In this document: positions 1 through 7,594 of the stretch, one piece after another
Numbering within the stretch: position 1 is the first letter of the stretch
Layout of the letters: every line of letters starts with the position of its first letter
NCBI GenBank assembly: GCA_903860085.1
Contig: CAIOPD010000145.1
Span: forward strand, 1 to 17,237
Origin: an uncultured Pseudomonadota bacterium
Lineage (GTDB): Bacteria; Pseudomonadota; Gammaproteobacteria; Burkholderiales; Methylophilaceae
Direction: 5' to 3'
Length of the DNA stretch: 17,237 bases
Made by a program: the position numbers and the translations under genes
Notes under the pieces: model-generated
What the model was told of the DNA's origin: nothing
What the model saw: the letters and a program-made list of their open reading frames with translations, nothing else
Database searches by the model: none

Positions 1-193
1 GTCCCTATTAGAGGCCTCATTATTTATTCAAACCATTGAGAAGCGCCAAGGCTTAAAGATCGCTTGTCCAGAAGAAATTGCTTATCGGATGCGCTTTATT
101 GACGCTGCGGCATTAGATATTTTGGCCAATAAGTATATTAAAAATAACTACGGCCAGTATTTGAAGCTTGTGTTGAGCGAGCAGGTATTTTAA
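1..193 (+). CDS. rfbA: Glucose-1-phosphate thymidylyltransferase, C-terminal end (partial)
   Basis: This is the last 63 codons of a gene that starts outside the window; the reading frame begins at base 2 and stops with TAA at 191-193. The peptide contains GLKIACPEEIAYR, then FIDAAALDILANKY, and ends NNYGQYLKLVLSEQVF. This matches the C-terminus of RfbA/RmlA, which makes dTDP-glucose from dTTP and glucose-1-phosphate in the first step of dTDP-L-rhamnose synthesis. The stop codon overlaps the rfbC start (TAATG), so the two are translationally coupled. Identification rests on the C-terminal fragment plus the following rfbC and rfbD genes; the catalytic N-terminal nucleotide-binding domain is not visible. 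Confidence 0.88.
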   Translation, partial: SLLEASLFIQTIEKRQGLKIACPEEIAYRMRFIDAAALDILANKYIKNNYGQYLKLVLSEQVF

Positions 194-747
194 TGCAGGT
201 CGTTACCACAAAAATACCTGATTTATTGATACTCGAACCTAAAGTTTTTGGTGATGATCGAGGCTTCTTCTTTGAGAGCTATAACCAAACAAAATTTGAA
301 CAATTAATCGGGGTTAAAGCGCAATTTGTGCAGGATAACCACTCAAAATCCGCTGCGCATGTGTTGCGCGGTTTGCATTACCAAATTGAACAAGCGCAAG
401 GAAAATTAGTGCGGGTGAGTCACGGATCAGTTTTTGATGTGGCTGTGGACCTTCGTCGCGAGTCTAGTTGTTTTGGTCAGTGGGTAGGGGCGATATTGTC
501 AGCTGAGAATAAACGTCAAATGTGGATCCCTGCAGGCTTTGCACATGGCTTTTTAACACTAGAGCCTGATACTGAGTTTTTGTATAAAACTACAGAGTAC
601 TATGCCCCGCAATATGAGCGTTGCTTGCGTTGGGATGATCCTGCCTTGGCGATTGATTGGCCTATTACAGAACTGCCTAGTTTGTCTGCTAAAGATAAGT
701 TGGGTGTAGATTTTTCACAGGCCGATGTATTTGAAGCGCAAGGCTAA
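193..747 (+). CDS. rfbC: dTDP-4-dehydrorhamnose 3,5-epimerase
   Basis: RfbC/RmlC epimerises dTDP-4-keto-6-deoxyglucose at C3 and C5 to dTDP-4-keto-L-rhamnose, step three of cytoplasmic dTDP-L-rhamnose synthesis. The 184-residue length is normal for this cupin enzyme. Visible family motifs are FGDDRGFFFESY (19-30), QDNHSKS (47-53), LRGLHYQ with catalytic-base candidate His62, Lys72, the WIPAGFAHGF strand (111-120) and Tyr132 in LYKTTEYY, the usual catalytic acid. The ATG overlaps the rfbA stop (TAATG), which fixes the start. rfbD follows 12-18 bp downstream. The rfb operon supplies rhamnose for lipopolysaccharide or exopolysaccharide. No unusual features were seen. Confidence 0.96.
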   Translation: MQVVTTKIPDLLILEPKVFGDDRGFFFESYNQTKFEQLIGVKAQFVQDNHSKSAAHVLRGLHYQIEQAQGKLVRVSHGSVFDVAVDLRRESSCFGQWVGAILSAENKRQMWIPAGFAHGFLTLEPDTEFLYKTTEYYAPQYERCLRWDDPALAIDWPITELPSLSAKDKLGVDFSQADVFEAQG

Positions 748-765
748 GCTTTAGATTATTTGTCT

Positions 766-1671
766 ATGTTTAGAAAAATTCTTATTACCGGCGTTAATGG
801 CCAAGTGGGGCATGCCCTAAAGCATGCCTTGGCTACTGATACGACTTTGAACGTCATTAGTTTAGATCGCAGTCAGCTTAATCTAACTGACGCAGAGGCA
901 ATTCGACGCGTGGTGCATGCACACAAACCTGATTTAATTATCAACCCAGCCGCTTATACGGCAGTTGATAAAGCTGAAAGCGAGCCTGAGTTAGCCTATG
1001 CCATCAATGCAGCAGCCCCTAGAGTGCTGGCAGAAGAAGCGGCAAACATTGGCGCGAGCCTAATCCATTTTTCCACTGACTATGTCTACAGTGGTAATAA
1101 GGTTGATCCTTATATTGAAACTGATGCGACGCATCCGATCAGCGTTTATGGTCAGTCTAAGCTTGCGGGTGAAATGGCGGTTAGTGCAGTAGGTTTACCG
1201 CATCTAATACTTCGCACTTCTTGGGTATATGGGGCTTACGGCAATAATTTTTTGAAAACAATCTTGCGCTTAGCCTCTGAGCGTGAAGAACTTCGGATAG
1301 TAGCTGACCAAATGGGTGCACCCACCAGCAGTCAGAGCATAGCGCAGGCAGTCATGGCAATATTGCCACAATGGCAAGAAAACACTCATGGTGTCTACCA
1401 TTTAGTGAATAGTGGCTTTACAAGCTGGTATGGGTTTGCATTGGCAATAGTGGATGAATATAAACGCGTACAAATTGAGCGTGGTTGGCCGGTACTTAAA
1501 ACGCTACCGTCTAATATTAAAGCGATTACGACACAAGAGTTTCCAACCTTGGCCGTTAGACCAGCTAATTCCATTTTAGATTGTACTAAATTGGCTACAG
1601 ATTTTGCGTTACAACTACCAAACTGGCGTGCGGCGTTGATTGAAGAGATGAAAGCCTTGCGATTAAGTTAA
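766..1671 (+). CDS. rfbD: dTDP-4-dehydrorhamnose reductase
   Basis: RfbD/RmlD reduces dTDP-4-keto-L-rhamnose with NAD(P)H to dTDP-L-rhamnose, the final step of the pathway whose earlier enzymes lie just upstream. It is an SDR-fold enzyme. With the ATG at 766 the protein has 301 residues, with the GxxGxxG nucleotide-binding motif at Gly9-Gly12-Gly15, STDYVYSG with Thr104/Asp105, and the catalytic pair Tyr128-xxx-Lys132 in YGQSKLAGE. A TTG two codons earlier (760) could also start the frame. I prefer the ATG because the homologous N-terminus is M-(K/R)-ILITG-NGQVG; neither start has a good Shine-Dalgarno sequence. The gene ends 4 bp before the end of the convergent queD, with no terminator between them. 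Confidence 0.95.
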   Translation: MFRKILITGVNGQVGHALKHALATDTTLNVISLDRSQLNLTDAEAIRRVVHAHKPDLIINPAAYTAVDKAESEPELAYAINAAAPRVLAEEAANIGASLIHFSTDYVYSGNKVDPYIETDATHPISVYGQSKLAGEMAVSAVGLPHLILRTSWVYGAYGNNFLKTILRLASEREELRIVADQMGAPTSSQSIAQAVMAILPQWQENTHGVYHLVNSGFTSWYGFALAIVDEYKRVQIERGWPVLKTLPSNIKAITTQEFPTLAVRPANSILDCTKLATDFALQLPNWRAALIEEMKALRLS

Positions 1672-1675
1672 ATGC

Positions 1676-2116
1676 TTAGGCGAGTGCGTCAGCCCAATTG
1701 TTAGGTGTTTCATACAAACGTACTTTTTCTAGCTTTAAGTGATTGCCGTAAGTGTCGTGATATTTGCTTTTAAGTATCCTAAACGCTTCAAACGCCATAT
1801 TTTCAGCAGTCGGAACAGTAGGGAATACAATCGTTTTGTGATTGGCCATGCTATTCAGAAAGTCGAGCACTTCAGTGTCATGCTTGTACACCAAGAATGC
1901 GTGATCCCATAGGTCAACCACTGCACTTTTAGCAATGGCTTTCACGTCTGAAAAGTCCATTACCATGCCGTTCTCTGAAGCATCTTCTTGCTTGATAATG
2001 TCGCCAGATAAGGTGATTTCCATCGCGTAACGATGACCATGTAAGTTTCTACATTGACTTTTGTGGCTGGGAATTCGATGGCCAGCATCAAATTCAAGGC
2101 GGGTAGTAATTTGCAT
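1676..2116 (-). CDS. queD: 6-carboxy-5,6,7,8-tetrahydropterin synthase (QueD/PTPS family)
   Basis: QueD converts 7,8-dihydroneopterin triphosphate to 6-carboxytetrahydropterin, an early step to preQ0 and queuosine in tRNA. The 146-residue protein shows the zinc ligands His13 (FDAGHR), His26 and His28 (LHGH), the catalytic Cys22 (SQCRNLHGH), the Asp71-His72 pair in DHAFLV, PTAEN (102-106) and Glu136 in LYETPNNW, the pterin-anchoring glutamate. An AGGA ribosome-binding site lies about 9 nt before the ATG, and a TATAAT on the minus strand at 2145-2150 gives a likely own promoter. The 3' end faces rfbD at 4 bp. PTPS-family enzymes can differ in product; queuosine synthesis is the usual role in bacteria, but other que genes are not in view. 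Confidence 0.9.
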   Translation of the reverse strand: MQITTRLEFDAGHRIPSHKSQCRNLHGHRYAMEITLSGDIIKQEDASENGMVMDFSDVKAIAKSAVVDLWDHAFLVYKHDTEVLDFLNSMANHKTIVFPTVPTAENMAFEAFRILKSKYHDTYGNHLKLEKVRLYETPNNWADALA

Positions 2117-2144
2117 GCGGGTGAGTCCTAAAGTATCTGAGGCT

Positions 2145-2150
2145 ATTATA
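2145..2150 (-). promoter_or_regulatory. Candidate -10 box of queD promoter
   Basis: On the minus strand this reads TATAAT, a perfect sigma-70 -10 hexamer, 28 bp before the queD ATG and inside the 86-bp gap after rsgA. It predicts a short 5' leader of about 20 nt. No good -35 hexamer is found at 16-18 bp, so the promoter may be weak or activated. It implies queD can be transcribed separately from the upstream rsgA gene. Confidence 0.45.
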
Positions 2151-2202
2151 CGCGCACTCGTCCTGCTTTTTGGAGATGGCTTGTCAGCGAATGTTGATGG
2201 CG

Positions 2203-3117
2203 TTACGCGCCGATTTCAGTTCGTAACATTTGATAAATAGCTAGGCGCTCTGGTGTGACTTTATTTGAAGCCACAGCTTCTTTAATGGCGCAGTCTGGTT
2301 CTTGTAAATGTTTGCAATTATTAAACCTGCATTTACCTAAGTACGGCCTAAATTCAATAAAAGCATGCTCTAGCTCATCCGTACTGAGATGATGTAGGCC
2401 GAATTCCTGTAGTCCGGGGGAATCAATCAATTGGCTATGTGCATCTAAATGATATAAGTGCGCTGCAGTGGTGGTGTGCTTACCGCTATCAAGCACTAGG
2501 CTGACCTCGCGTGTACGAACATCAGCATCCGGTAATAGGGCATTGATAATTGTGGATTTACCCATGCCGGATTGGCCCACCAAGATACTGGCATCACCTT
2601 GCAAATATGGGCGTAATGCAGAAATATCTTCAGTAGCCGATAGTGCAAGTACTTGATAGCCTAGTCCAGTATATAAGGCTAGCTTTTGCTTTGCATCGTC
2701 ATTGTCTGCCAAGTCACATTTGTTAAGCACAATTAATGCTTTAATTCCGGCAGCTTCTGCCGCAATTAAGCAACGGTTAAGTAGGGCTTCATAAAAGCTA
2801 GGTTGGGTCGCTAATACAATGATGATTTGTGTGACATTTGCCGCTAACATCTTGCTTTTGAATGCATTGCTACGATAGAGCAGGGTTTTGCGCGGTAAGG
2901 TAGATTCAATGACTCCTTCGTGCTTATCGGTAAGCTTGAGTGTCACATTGTCGCCACAGGCTAGATCAGTTTTCTTACCACGGGTGACGCAACTGATGCG
3001 TTTTTGGTCATCAGCCAATTCAACCTGAAAGCGTTTGCCATAAGCGGCAACGATGGTGCCAGTGAGAAGTTTTTCTTGATGTGCTGCTGCAGCTTGTTCG
3101 GTTCGCAAAATAAGCAA
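2203..3117 (-). CDS. rsgA: Ribosome small-subunit-dependent GTPase A
   Basis: RsgA (YjeQ/EngC) is a circularly permuted GTPase that checks late 30S subunit maturation. The 304-residue protein has an N-terminal OB-fold (about 18-85), then the permuted G motifs in order G4 NKCD (132-135), G1 GQSGMGKST (181-189) and G3 DSPG (232-235), and a C-terminal zinc knuckle with Cys263, Cys268, His270 and Cys276. The start is a TTG that directly follows, in the same frame and with no spacer, the stop codon of the cytochrome c gene. A second TTG at codon 4 is the alternative; no ATG precedes the OB-fold. This suggests coupled re-initiation after the cytochrome gene. Function is certain from the motifs; the exact start is not. 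Confidence 0.95.
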   Translation of the reverse strand: MLILRTEQAAAAHQEKLLTGTIVAAYGKRFQVELADDQKRISCVTRGKKTDLACGDNVTLKLTDKHEGVIESTLPRKTLLYRSNAFKSKMLAANVTQIIIVLATQPSFYEALLNRCLIAAEAAGIKALIVLNKCDLADNDDAKQKLALYTGLGYQVLALSATEDISALRPYLQGDASILVGQSGMGKSTIINALLPDADVRTREVSLVLDSGKHTTTAAHLYHLDAHSQLIDSPGLQEFGLHHLSTDELEHAFIEFRPYLGKCRFNNCKHLQEPDCAIKEAVASNKVTPERLAIYQMLRTEIGA

Positions 3118-3429
3118 TTACTCAGTAAATTTATAGTAGGTTTTATTTAGGTAGCCGGTCACATTGAGCTCTTCATCTTCAAACCACTTAAGTCCGAGCA
3201 TAGTATTACAGTTTCGCACTTGTGCGGCTAAACCTTTTGCGGTGTGCACCTTGCGATATTCACGTGTATAAATGGCCGCTCCATCAGCGCCAAAGCTAGA
3301 GGCATGACAACTGATGCAGTTTTTCTCTAGCAGAGCCTTGCCTGCGACTAAATCAGCAGATTTGAATGGTTCCGCCAATACTTGGGCACTGATCAGTAGC
3401 AGACAAGCCAATAATAGCGTTTTCATCAT
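3118..3429 (-). CDS. Small periplasmic c-type cytochrome
   Basis: A 103-residue exported monohaem cytochrome. Residues 1-19 form a signal peptide (MMK, a leucine-rich core, then AQVLA with cleavage before Glu20). The single haem site is Cys38-Ile-Ser-Cys41-His42. Met77 in CNTMLGLKWF is the likely distal haem ligand, followed by an acidic helix and NVTGYLNKTYY, the usual class I C-terminal helix position. It should carry electrons in the periplasm; the redox partner is unknown. It lies 22 bp after the M48 protease gene and its stop codon touches the rsgA start. An ATG-ATG pair starts the gene. The family recurs in betaproteobacteria as an uncharacterised cytochrome c; I do not assign a gene symbol. 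Confidence 0.87.
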   Translation of the reverse strand: MMKTLLLACLLLISAQVLAEPFKSADLVAGKALLEKNCISCHASSFGADGAAIYTREYRKVHTAKGLAAQVRNCNTMLGLKWFEDEELNVTGYLNKTYYKFTE

Positions 3430-3451
3430 CCGAGCCCTTTAATAGAAACGT

Positions 3452-4702
3452 TTACTTAGTATACGCCGCTAATTTTGAAATTCTAATGCTTGCAGGTGGG
3501 TGAGAATCATAGAAAGCAGAGTGTAATGGGTCTGGCGTGAGCGTAGACGCATTATCGCGATAAAGTTTCACTAATGCCTTCACTAGGTCATTAGCACTTG
3601 CATGTTCAGCGGCGTAACTGTCAGCTTCGAACTCGTTTTTACGGGAATAGCTGGCCATTAGTGGGCGTAGTAAAAACAAGAACACAGGCGATACCAGTAA
3701 AAATAGCATTAAGGCCATATAAGTACTGATGTGTGTCACGCCAAGTCCATAGTAGAACCCGGGCTGATTGATGAGCCAGCCCAGTAAGGCTAAGCCTAAA
3801 AAGCTCACCACAAACATCATTGCAATTCGTTTAGTGACGTGCTGATGTTTGAAGTGGCCTAATTCATGCGCCAATACAGCTTCAATTTCATCGGCATTTA
3901 AGCGTTCAAGGAGTGTGTCAAAAAACACTACACGTTTGGAAGCTCCAAACCCAGTAAAGTAAGCATTACCATGACTGCTACGAGAAGAGCCGTCCATGAC
4001 GAATAATCCTTGCGACTTAAATCCACATTTAGTCAGTAGGTTTTCAATGCGTAGTTTTAGAGCTTCATCTTTTAACGGAGAAAATTTGTTAAATAAAGGT
4101 GCGATAAAAGTAGGGTAAACCGCCAGCATCAACAAGTTAAACAAGGCCCAAACAAACCATAAATAAAGCCACCATAATTCGCCGGCACTTTGCATTAGCC
4201 ATAAAGCAGCGAACAAGATAGGGGCTCCCAAAACAACCCCTACCAAGCTGTGCTTAATTAAGTCACTATAAAACATCGAGATGGTCATTTTGTTAAAGCC
4301 AAATTTTGCATCCACTACAAACGTTTTATAGTAGTCATAAGGCAGGTCAATTAAACTGCTGAGCAACAATACGCTGCAGATAACAAATGCACCGCGCAGA
4401 ATATCCTGTGTAGGCAAGGCTTGGCGCCAAATATCATCTATGAACTGTAATCCACCGCCTAAGGTAAGAAGAAGCAGTAGCAGTATTTGCGCAATCGACT
4501 CAGACATGGCTACTTTAGTTTTTACCGCTGCATAATCTGCCGCTTTTTGATGGGCTTCCAATGCAATGTTGGCATTAAATGCTACTGGCACTTCATTGCG
4601 ATGATGCTGCACATAAGCAATATGACGTCGTCCTAACCAAATTCGAATGACGCTCGTGAGGATAAGTAGGGAAACAAAGGTGTAGGTGAGGATTGAGGGC
4701 AT
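3452..4702 (-). CDS. M48 family integral membrane metalloprotease (Ste24/CAAX protease-like)
   Basis: A 416-residue zinc protease of the inner membrane. The zinc site is His279-Glu280-Leu-Gly-His283 in VLAHELGHFKHQH, with the third ligand Glu357 in SRKNEFEADSYA. There are about seven hydrophobic segments: near 2-20, 68-88, 103-120, 150-172, 177-197, 293-312 and 327-347. NAYFTGFG (246-253) is typical of Ste24-type enzymes. The length fits Ste24-like proteins rather than HtpX, which is about 290 residues. In bacteria these enzymes are thought to degrade misfolded membrane proteins; no prenyl substrate is expected. It heads the minus-strand cluster with the cytochrome c and rsgA genes, and is divergent from orn across a roughly 110-bp shared promoter region. 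Confidence 0.92.
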   Translation of the reverse strand: MPSILTYTFVSLLILTSVIRIWLGRRHIAYVQHHRNEVPVAFNANIALEAHQKAADYAAVKTKVAMSESIAQILLLLLLTLGGGLQFIDDIWRQALPTQDILRGAFVICSVLLLSSLIDLPYDYYKTFVVDAKFGFNKMTISMFYSDLIKHSLVGVVLGAPILFAALWLMQSAGELWWLYLWFVWALFNLLMLAVYPTFIAPLFNKFSPLKDEALKLRIENLLTKCGFKSQGLFVMDGSSRSSHGNAYFTGFGASKRVVFFDTLLERLNADEIEAVLAHELGHFKHQHVTKRIAMMFVVSFLGLALLGWLINQPGFYYGLGVTHISTYMALMLFLLVSPVFLFLLRPLMASYSRKNEFEADSYAAEHASANDLVKALVKLYRDNASTLTPDPLHSAFYDSHPPASIRISKLAAYTK

Positions 4703-4814
4703 AATTTATCTAGATCGTAATTTTTTAATTAAGTTAATATGCTCATTGTGAGGCATTTCATTGGTGTTGGTTCATCAATAATGCACAATAATTCAATTTT
4801 CAATGGAAATCATG

Positions 4815-5393
4815 ATGGCGGAAGCAAGTAAAAGCATTACTGAAAGCACGACTACAGATCAAAATAATTTAATTTGGCTAGACATGGAAATGAGCGGATT
4901 ATTACCCGACTCTGATCGTATTTTGGAGTTGGCGGTCGTGGTCACCGATGCGAATCTAAATGTATTAGGGGAATCGCCTGTTTTGGTCATCCACCAAAGT
5001 GATGCGGTATTGGATGGAATGGATGCTTGGAATAAAGGGGCGCATGGTCGTTCTGGCCTCATTGAGAAAGTAAAGTCATCTACTTTAACGGAAGATGAAG
5101 CTACGCTACAAATGATCACATTTCTTAAGCAATACGTGCCCGCCGGTAAATCGCCTATGTGTGGCAATTCAATCTGCCAGGATCGTCGGTTTATGGCCCG
5201 CTATATGCCAGATTTAGAAAAATACTTTCATTATCGTAACCTCGACGTCAGTACATTTAAAGAATTGGCGCGACGTTGGAAACCAGAAATTTACTCAGGA
5301 TTTAAAAAAGCCAGCAAACATGAGGCTTTGGCTGATATTTATGAATCTATCGAAGAATTAAAATATTACCGCGAACATTTTATTGTTAAATAA
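4815..5393 (+). CDS. orn: Oligoribonuclease (DEDDh 3'-5' exoribonuclease)
   Basis: Orn degrades RNA oligomers of two to five nucleotides to mononucleotides, finishing mRNA decay begun by enzymes such as RNase E, and also removes pGpG. The protein shows LIWLDMEMSGL with the catalytic Asp and Glu, NSICQDRRF with the second Asp, and KHEALADI with the His and final Asp of the DEDDh set. Three ATG codons compete (4803, 4812, 4815). I chose 4815 because only it has a GGAA at useful spacing (4805-4808); it gives 192 residues, still about ten longer at the N-terminus than the usual 180. rsgA, its neighbour in many proteobacteria, is nearby on the other strand. No strong plus-strand terminator follows. 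Confidence 0.96.
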   Translation: MAEASKSITESTTTDQNNLIWLDMEMSGLLPDSDRILELAVVVTDANLNVLGESPVLVIHQSDAVLDGMDAWNKGAHGRSGLIEKVKSSTLTEDEATLQMITFLKQYVPAGKSPMCGNSICQDRRFMARYMPDLEKYFHYRNLDVSTFKELARRWKPEIYSGFKKASKHEALADIYESIEELKYYREHFIVK

Positions 5394-5415
5394 CATAAAG
5401 TGTTTTGAAGGAAGC

Positions 5416-5454
5416 AAAAAAAGAGGGCGTAAGCTATTTTAGTAGTTACGCCCT
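5416..5454 (-). terminator. Intrinsic terminator downstream of glgA
   Basis: A 9-bp inverted repeat (AGGGCGTAA at 5424-5432 with TTACGCCCT at 5446-5454) is followed, reading the minus strand, by CTTTTTTTGC (5416-5423). The U tract is present only on the minus strand, so it terminates glgA transcription coming from 5547. On the plus strand, the direction of orn, no T run follows. Confidence 0.8.
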
Positions 5455-5466
5455 AAGGAGGAGATC
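5454..5466 (+). promoter_or_regulatory. Orphan extended Shine-Dalgarno sequence, possible micro-ORF behind it
   Basis: TAAGGAGGAGATC matches 12 of 13 bases of the full complement of the 16S rRNA 3' end (TAAGGAGGTGATC), far stronger than any other ribosome-binding site in the window. It lies about 60 nt after the orn stop. The only start codon within reach is a TTG at 5473, which would give a 19-residue peptide (LEKLIYIKHLPCQDISPAL) ending with TGA at 5530-5532. I do not recognise the peptide. It may be a micro-ORF, a ribosome-trapping site in the orn 3' UTR, or chance. Confidence 0.3.
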
Positions 5467-5489
5467 TTAGCTTTGGAGAAGCTAATTTA
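5467..5489 (+). terminator. Weak hairpin, possible orn transcript end
   Basis: TTAGCTT (5467-5473) pairs with AAGCTAA (5479-5485) around a 5-nt loop and is followed by TTTAT on the plus strand. It is AU-rich and short, so it is at best a weak terminator or a 3' end protecting the orn message. Confidence 0.25.
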
Positions 5490-5546
5490 TATTAAGCATT
5501 TACCGTGCCAAGATATCAGTCCCGCCTTATGAAAATATTAGTATGA

Positions 5547-7025
5547 TTAACTTATTAAAGTTTTATACAACTCCAAGTACTCTAGGGCGCTATTATCCCA
5601 ACTTAAATTCTGCGACATGCCATTTTTCTGAATTTTACGCCAAGTGGTTTTGTCGTTTTTGAATAGCGCTACAGCGCGATGTATACAAGCCAATAGCGCT
5701 TCCGCACTCGCTTCTATCATCACAAATCCATTGGCGCTTCCGTCCTTAATGTTATGCAAGTCAGCATCAATCACAGAGTCAGCTAGCCCGCCTGTTGCAT
5801 TGACAATGGGAAGGGTGCCATAGGCTAGGCCGTATAACTGATTCAGTCCGCATGGTTCAAATCTTGATGGCATTACAAATAAATCACAACCAGCCATGAC
5901 TTGATGGGATAGTGGTTCATTGTAGCCGATGGTGACACTGATTTTCCCAGGGTTTGCTTCGGCCAACGCCATAAATTCTTGCTCTAAATCTTTTTCTCCA
6001 CTGCCGAGTAACACTAATTGGCAGCCTGAGTCTAATAATCCTTGCATGCATGGCAGTAAAAGATCTAAGCCTTTTTGGTGAGTGAGTCGACTGACTACGC
6101 CCAGTAATGGTGCGTCCGCATCAACATTGAGCCCACTGACTAGCTGAAGTGCGGCTTTTACTTTCTGCTTACCAGTGATATTGCTTGCGCTATAATTCTT
6201 GCACAAATAAGGGTCAGTTTTAGGATTCCATTCGCTAGTTTCAATGCCGTTTAGAATGCCTTTGATTTCATGACCACGTTTGGCTAGTAAGCCTTCAAGG
6301 CCGAAACCAAAAGCGACGGTTTGAATTTCTTGAGCATAGCGTGGACTCACCGTCGTGATTGCATCGGCAAAGACTATGCCTGCTTTTAAAAATGATAACT
6401 GGCCATGATATTCATAACCTTCAATACTAAAGTGTGTGTGCGGTAAATTTAAAGTAGTGAGCCAAGCGGGTGAGTAGCAGCCTTGAAACGCCATATTATG
6501 GAGACTGATGATAGATTTAGCCTCGGACTTTTCTGTGAGTTTCATATAGGCTGGGGTTAAGCCAGTTTGCCAGTCATTACAATGCACAATATCCGGTTTC
6601 CAGTCTGCTAACGGAGAATGCTCGCCACTTAGCATGGCGGCCACTTTTGATAGCACACCAAAACGTAGAGGGTTGTCTAACCACTCTTGACCATTCATAT
6701 CTGCATAAGGGCCACCTTCACGTTCATAGAGGTGTGCTGATTTTATGACCATAACTTTTACTTGAGTTTCTGTAATGATGCCTAATAACAGCTCTGCTTT
6801 TTCAATCACAGGCAAGTTCGTTAAGGTGGCGATAGTGCGTAGTTCACTAAGTTGATTCAGTACTGCTGTATAGCCAGGGATTAAAATCCTTACATCTAAA
6901 CCTGAGTGCTTTAATGCTGAAGGGAGAGAGCCACTAACGTCTGCTAAGCCCCCGGTTTTGATTAGCGGAAAAACTTCAGAGCTAACAAACAGCACTTTCT
7001 TTGCAAATAACACTTTCAATGACAT
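5547..7025 (-). CDS. glgA: Glycogen synthase (ADP-glucose type, GT5)
   Basis: GlgA transfers glucose from ADP-glucose to the growing alpha-1,4-glucan chain. The 492-residue protein has the N-terminal ADP-glucose site KTGGLADV (23-30), HCNDWQTGL (148-156), ISLHNMAFQG (173-182), the C-domain RLTHQKGLDLL with Arg313 and Lys318, PSRFEPCGLNQLYGLAYG with Glu390, and ATGGLADSV. This is the bacterial two-domain GT-B arrangement. The ATG has a GAGAAA site about 5 nt upstream. The N-terminus is about ten residues longer than usual, with a doubled KVLF, so a GTG at codon 5 or 11 is possible. It is a single-gene unit with its own terminator, divergent from crcB over 91 bp. glgC is not in the window; a glgB tail lies at 17161. 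Confidence 0.96.
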   Translation of the reverse strand: MSLKVLFAKKVLFVSSEVFPLIKTGGLADVSGSLPSALKHSGLDVRILIPGYTAVLNQLSELRTIATLTNLPVIEKAELLLGIITETQVKVMVIKSAHLYEREGGPYADMNGQEWLDNPLRFGVLSKVAAMLSGEHSPLADWKPDIVHCNDWQTGLTPAYMKLTEKSEAKSIISLHNMAFQGCYSPAWLTTLNLPHTHFSIEGYEYHGQLSFLKAGIVFADAITTVSPRYAQEIQTVAFGFGLEGLLAKRGHEIKGILNGIETSEWNPKTDPYLCKNYSASNITGKQKVKAALQLVSGLNVDADAPLLGVVSRLTHQKGLDLLLPCMQGLLDSGCQLVLLGSGEKDLEQEFMALAEANPGKISVTIGYNEPLSHQVMAGCDLFVMPSRFEPCGLNQLYGLAYGTLPIVNATGGLADSVIDADLHNIKDGSANGFVMIEASAEALLACIHRAVALFKNDKTTWRKIQKNGMSQNLSWDNSALEYLELYKTLIS

Positions 7026-7116
7026 GAATTTCTCGCTAAAGTTGTACGCTAATTTTATGACTTACAAAATCTTACTTAATTTTACTATATGAATGAGCTG
7101 ATATGAGTATCACACA

Positions 7117-7512
7117 ATGAATTCCGCTTTTAATTTTACAACTGCAATGGCAATAGGGTTGGGGGCTGCATTAGGGGCTTGGGGTCGATGGTGGGTGTGT
7201 GTACTACTTAATTCAGTGCTGCCTAATTTACCCTTAGGCACACTTATAGTTAATTTAAGTGGTGGTTTTATGATGGGTATGGTGATAGCCAGTATTGGGC
7301 TTGAGACTTTGCAGCATCCAAGGTTGTTGCTTTTTATAACCACTGGTTTTTTAGGTGGCCTCACTACATTCTCAGCATTTACCGGCGAAAGTTTAGCTTT
7401 ACTGCAAAAACAGGAATACTTGTGGGCATTTCTTCATGCCTCTAGTCATGTGTTTGGAGCATTATTCATGGCTGCAATCGGCTATGCGCTTATTCATTTT
7501 TTGCGGGCTTAA
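7117..7512 (+). CDS. crcB: Fluoride ion channel CrcB/Fluc
   Basis: Fluc exports fluoride as a dual-topology dimer in the inner membrane. The 131-residue, four-helix protein shows GLGAALGAWGRW (14-25), the pore motif GTLIVNLSGG with Asn46, and GFLGGLTTFSAFTGE (77-91), whose Phe85 and Phe88 are the candidate Phe-box residues at the TM3 break; FLHASSHVFGALFMAAIGY forms TM4. The 91-bp upstream gap shared with glgA has none of the recognisable core of a fluoride (crcB-motif) riboswitch. TGAG about 10 nt upstream is a weak ribosome-binding site for the ATG. A strong terminator follows. Confidence 0.95.
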   Translation: MNSAFNFTTAMAIGLGAALGAWGRWWVCVLLNSVLPNLPLGTLIVNLSGGFMMGMVIASIGLETLQHPRLLLFITTGFLGGLTTFSAFTGESLALLQKQEYLWAFLHASSHVFGALFMAAIGYALIHFLRA

Positions 7513-7540
7513 GTCTTAGGTTAATCCTAGTGAGATAAGC

Positions 7541-7575
7541 AAAAAAATAGCCCCGATTCGTCGGGGCTATTTTTT
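7541..7575. terminator. Bidirectional intrinsic terminator between crcB and rne
   Basis: AATAGCCCCGA pairs with TCGGGGCTATT around a TTCG tetraloop (7557-7560), flanked by seven A on the left and a T run on the right. The A/T flanks give a U tract in both directions, so it serves both crcB (+) and rne (-), which ends 20 bp away. Confidence 0.93.
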
Positions 7576-7594
7576 CATCTAATAGTTATTTGAA

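Noticed and set aside
7026..7116. Possible fluoride riboswitch before crcB
   Set aside because: The region is AT-rich and lacks the conserved core and pseudoknot elements of the crcB motif.
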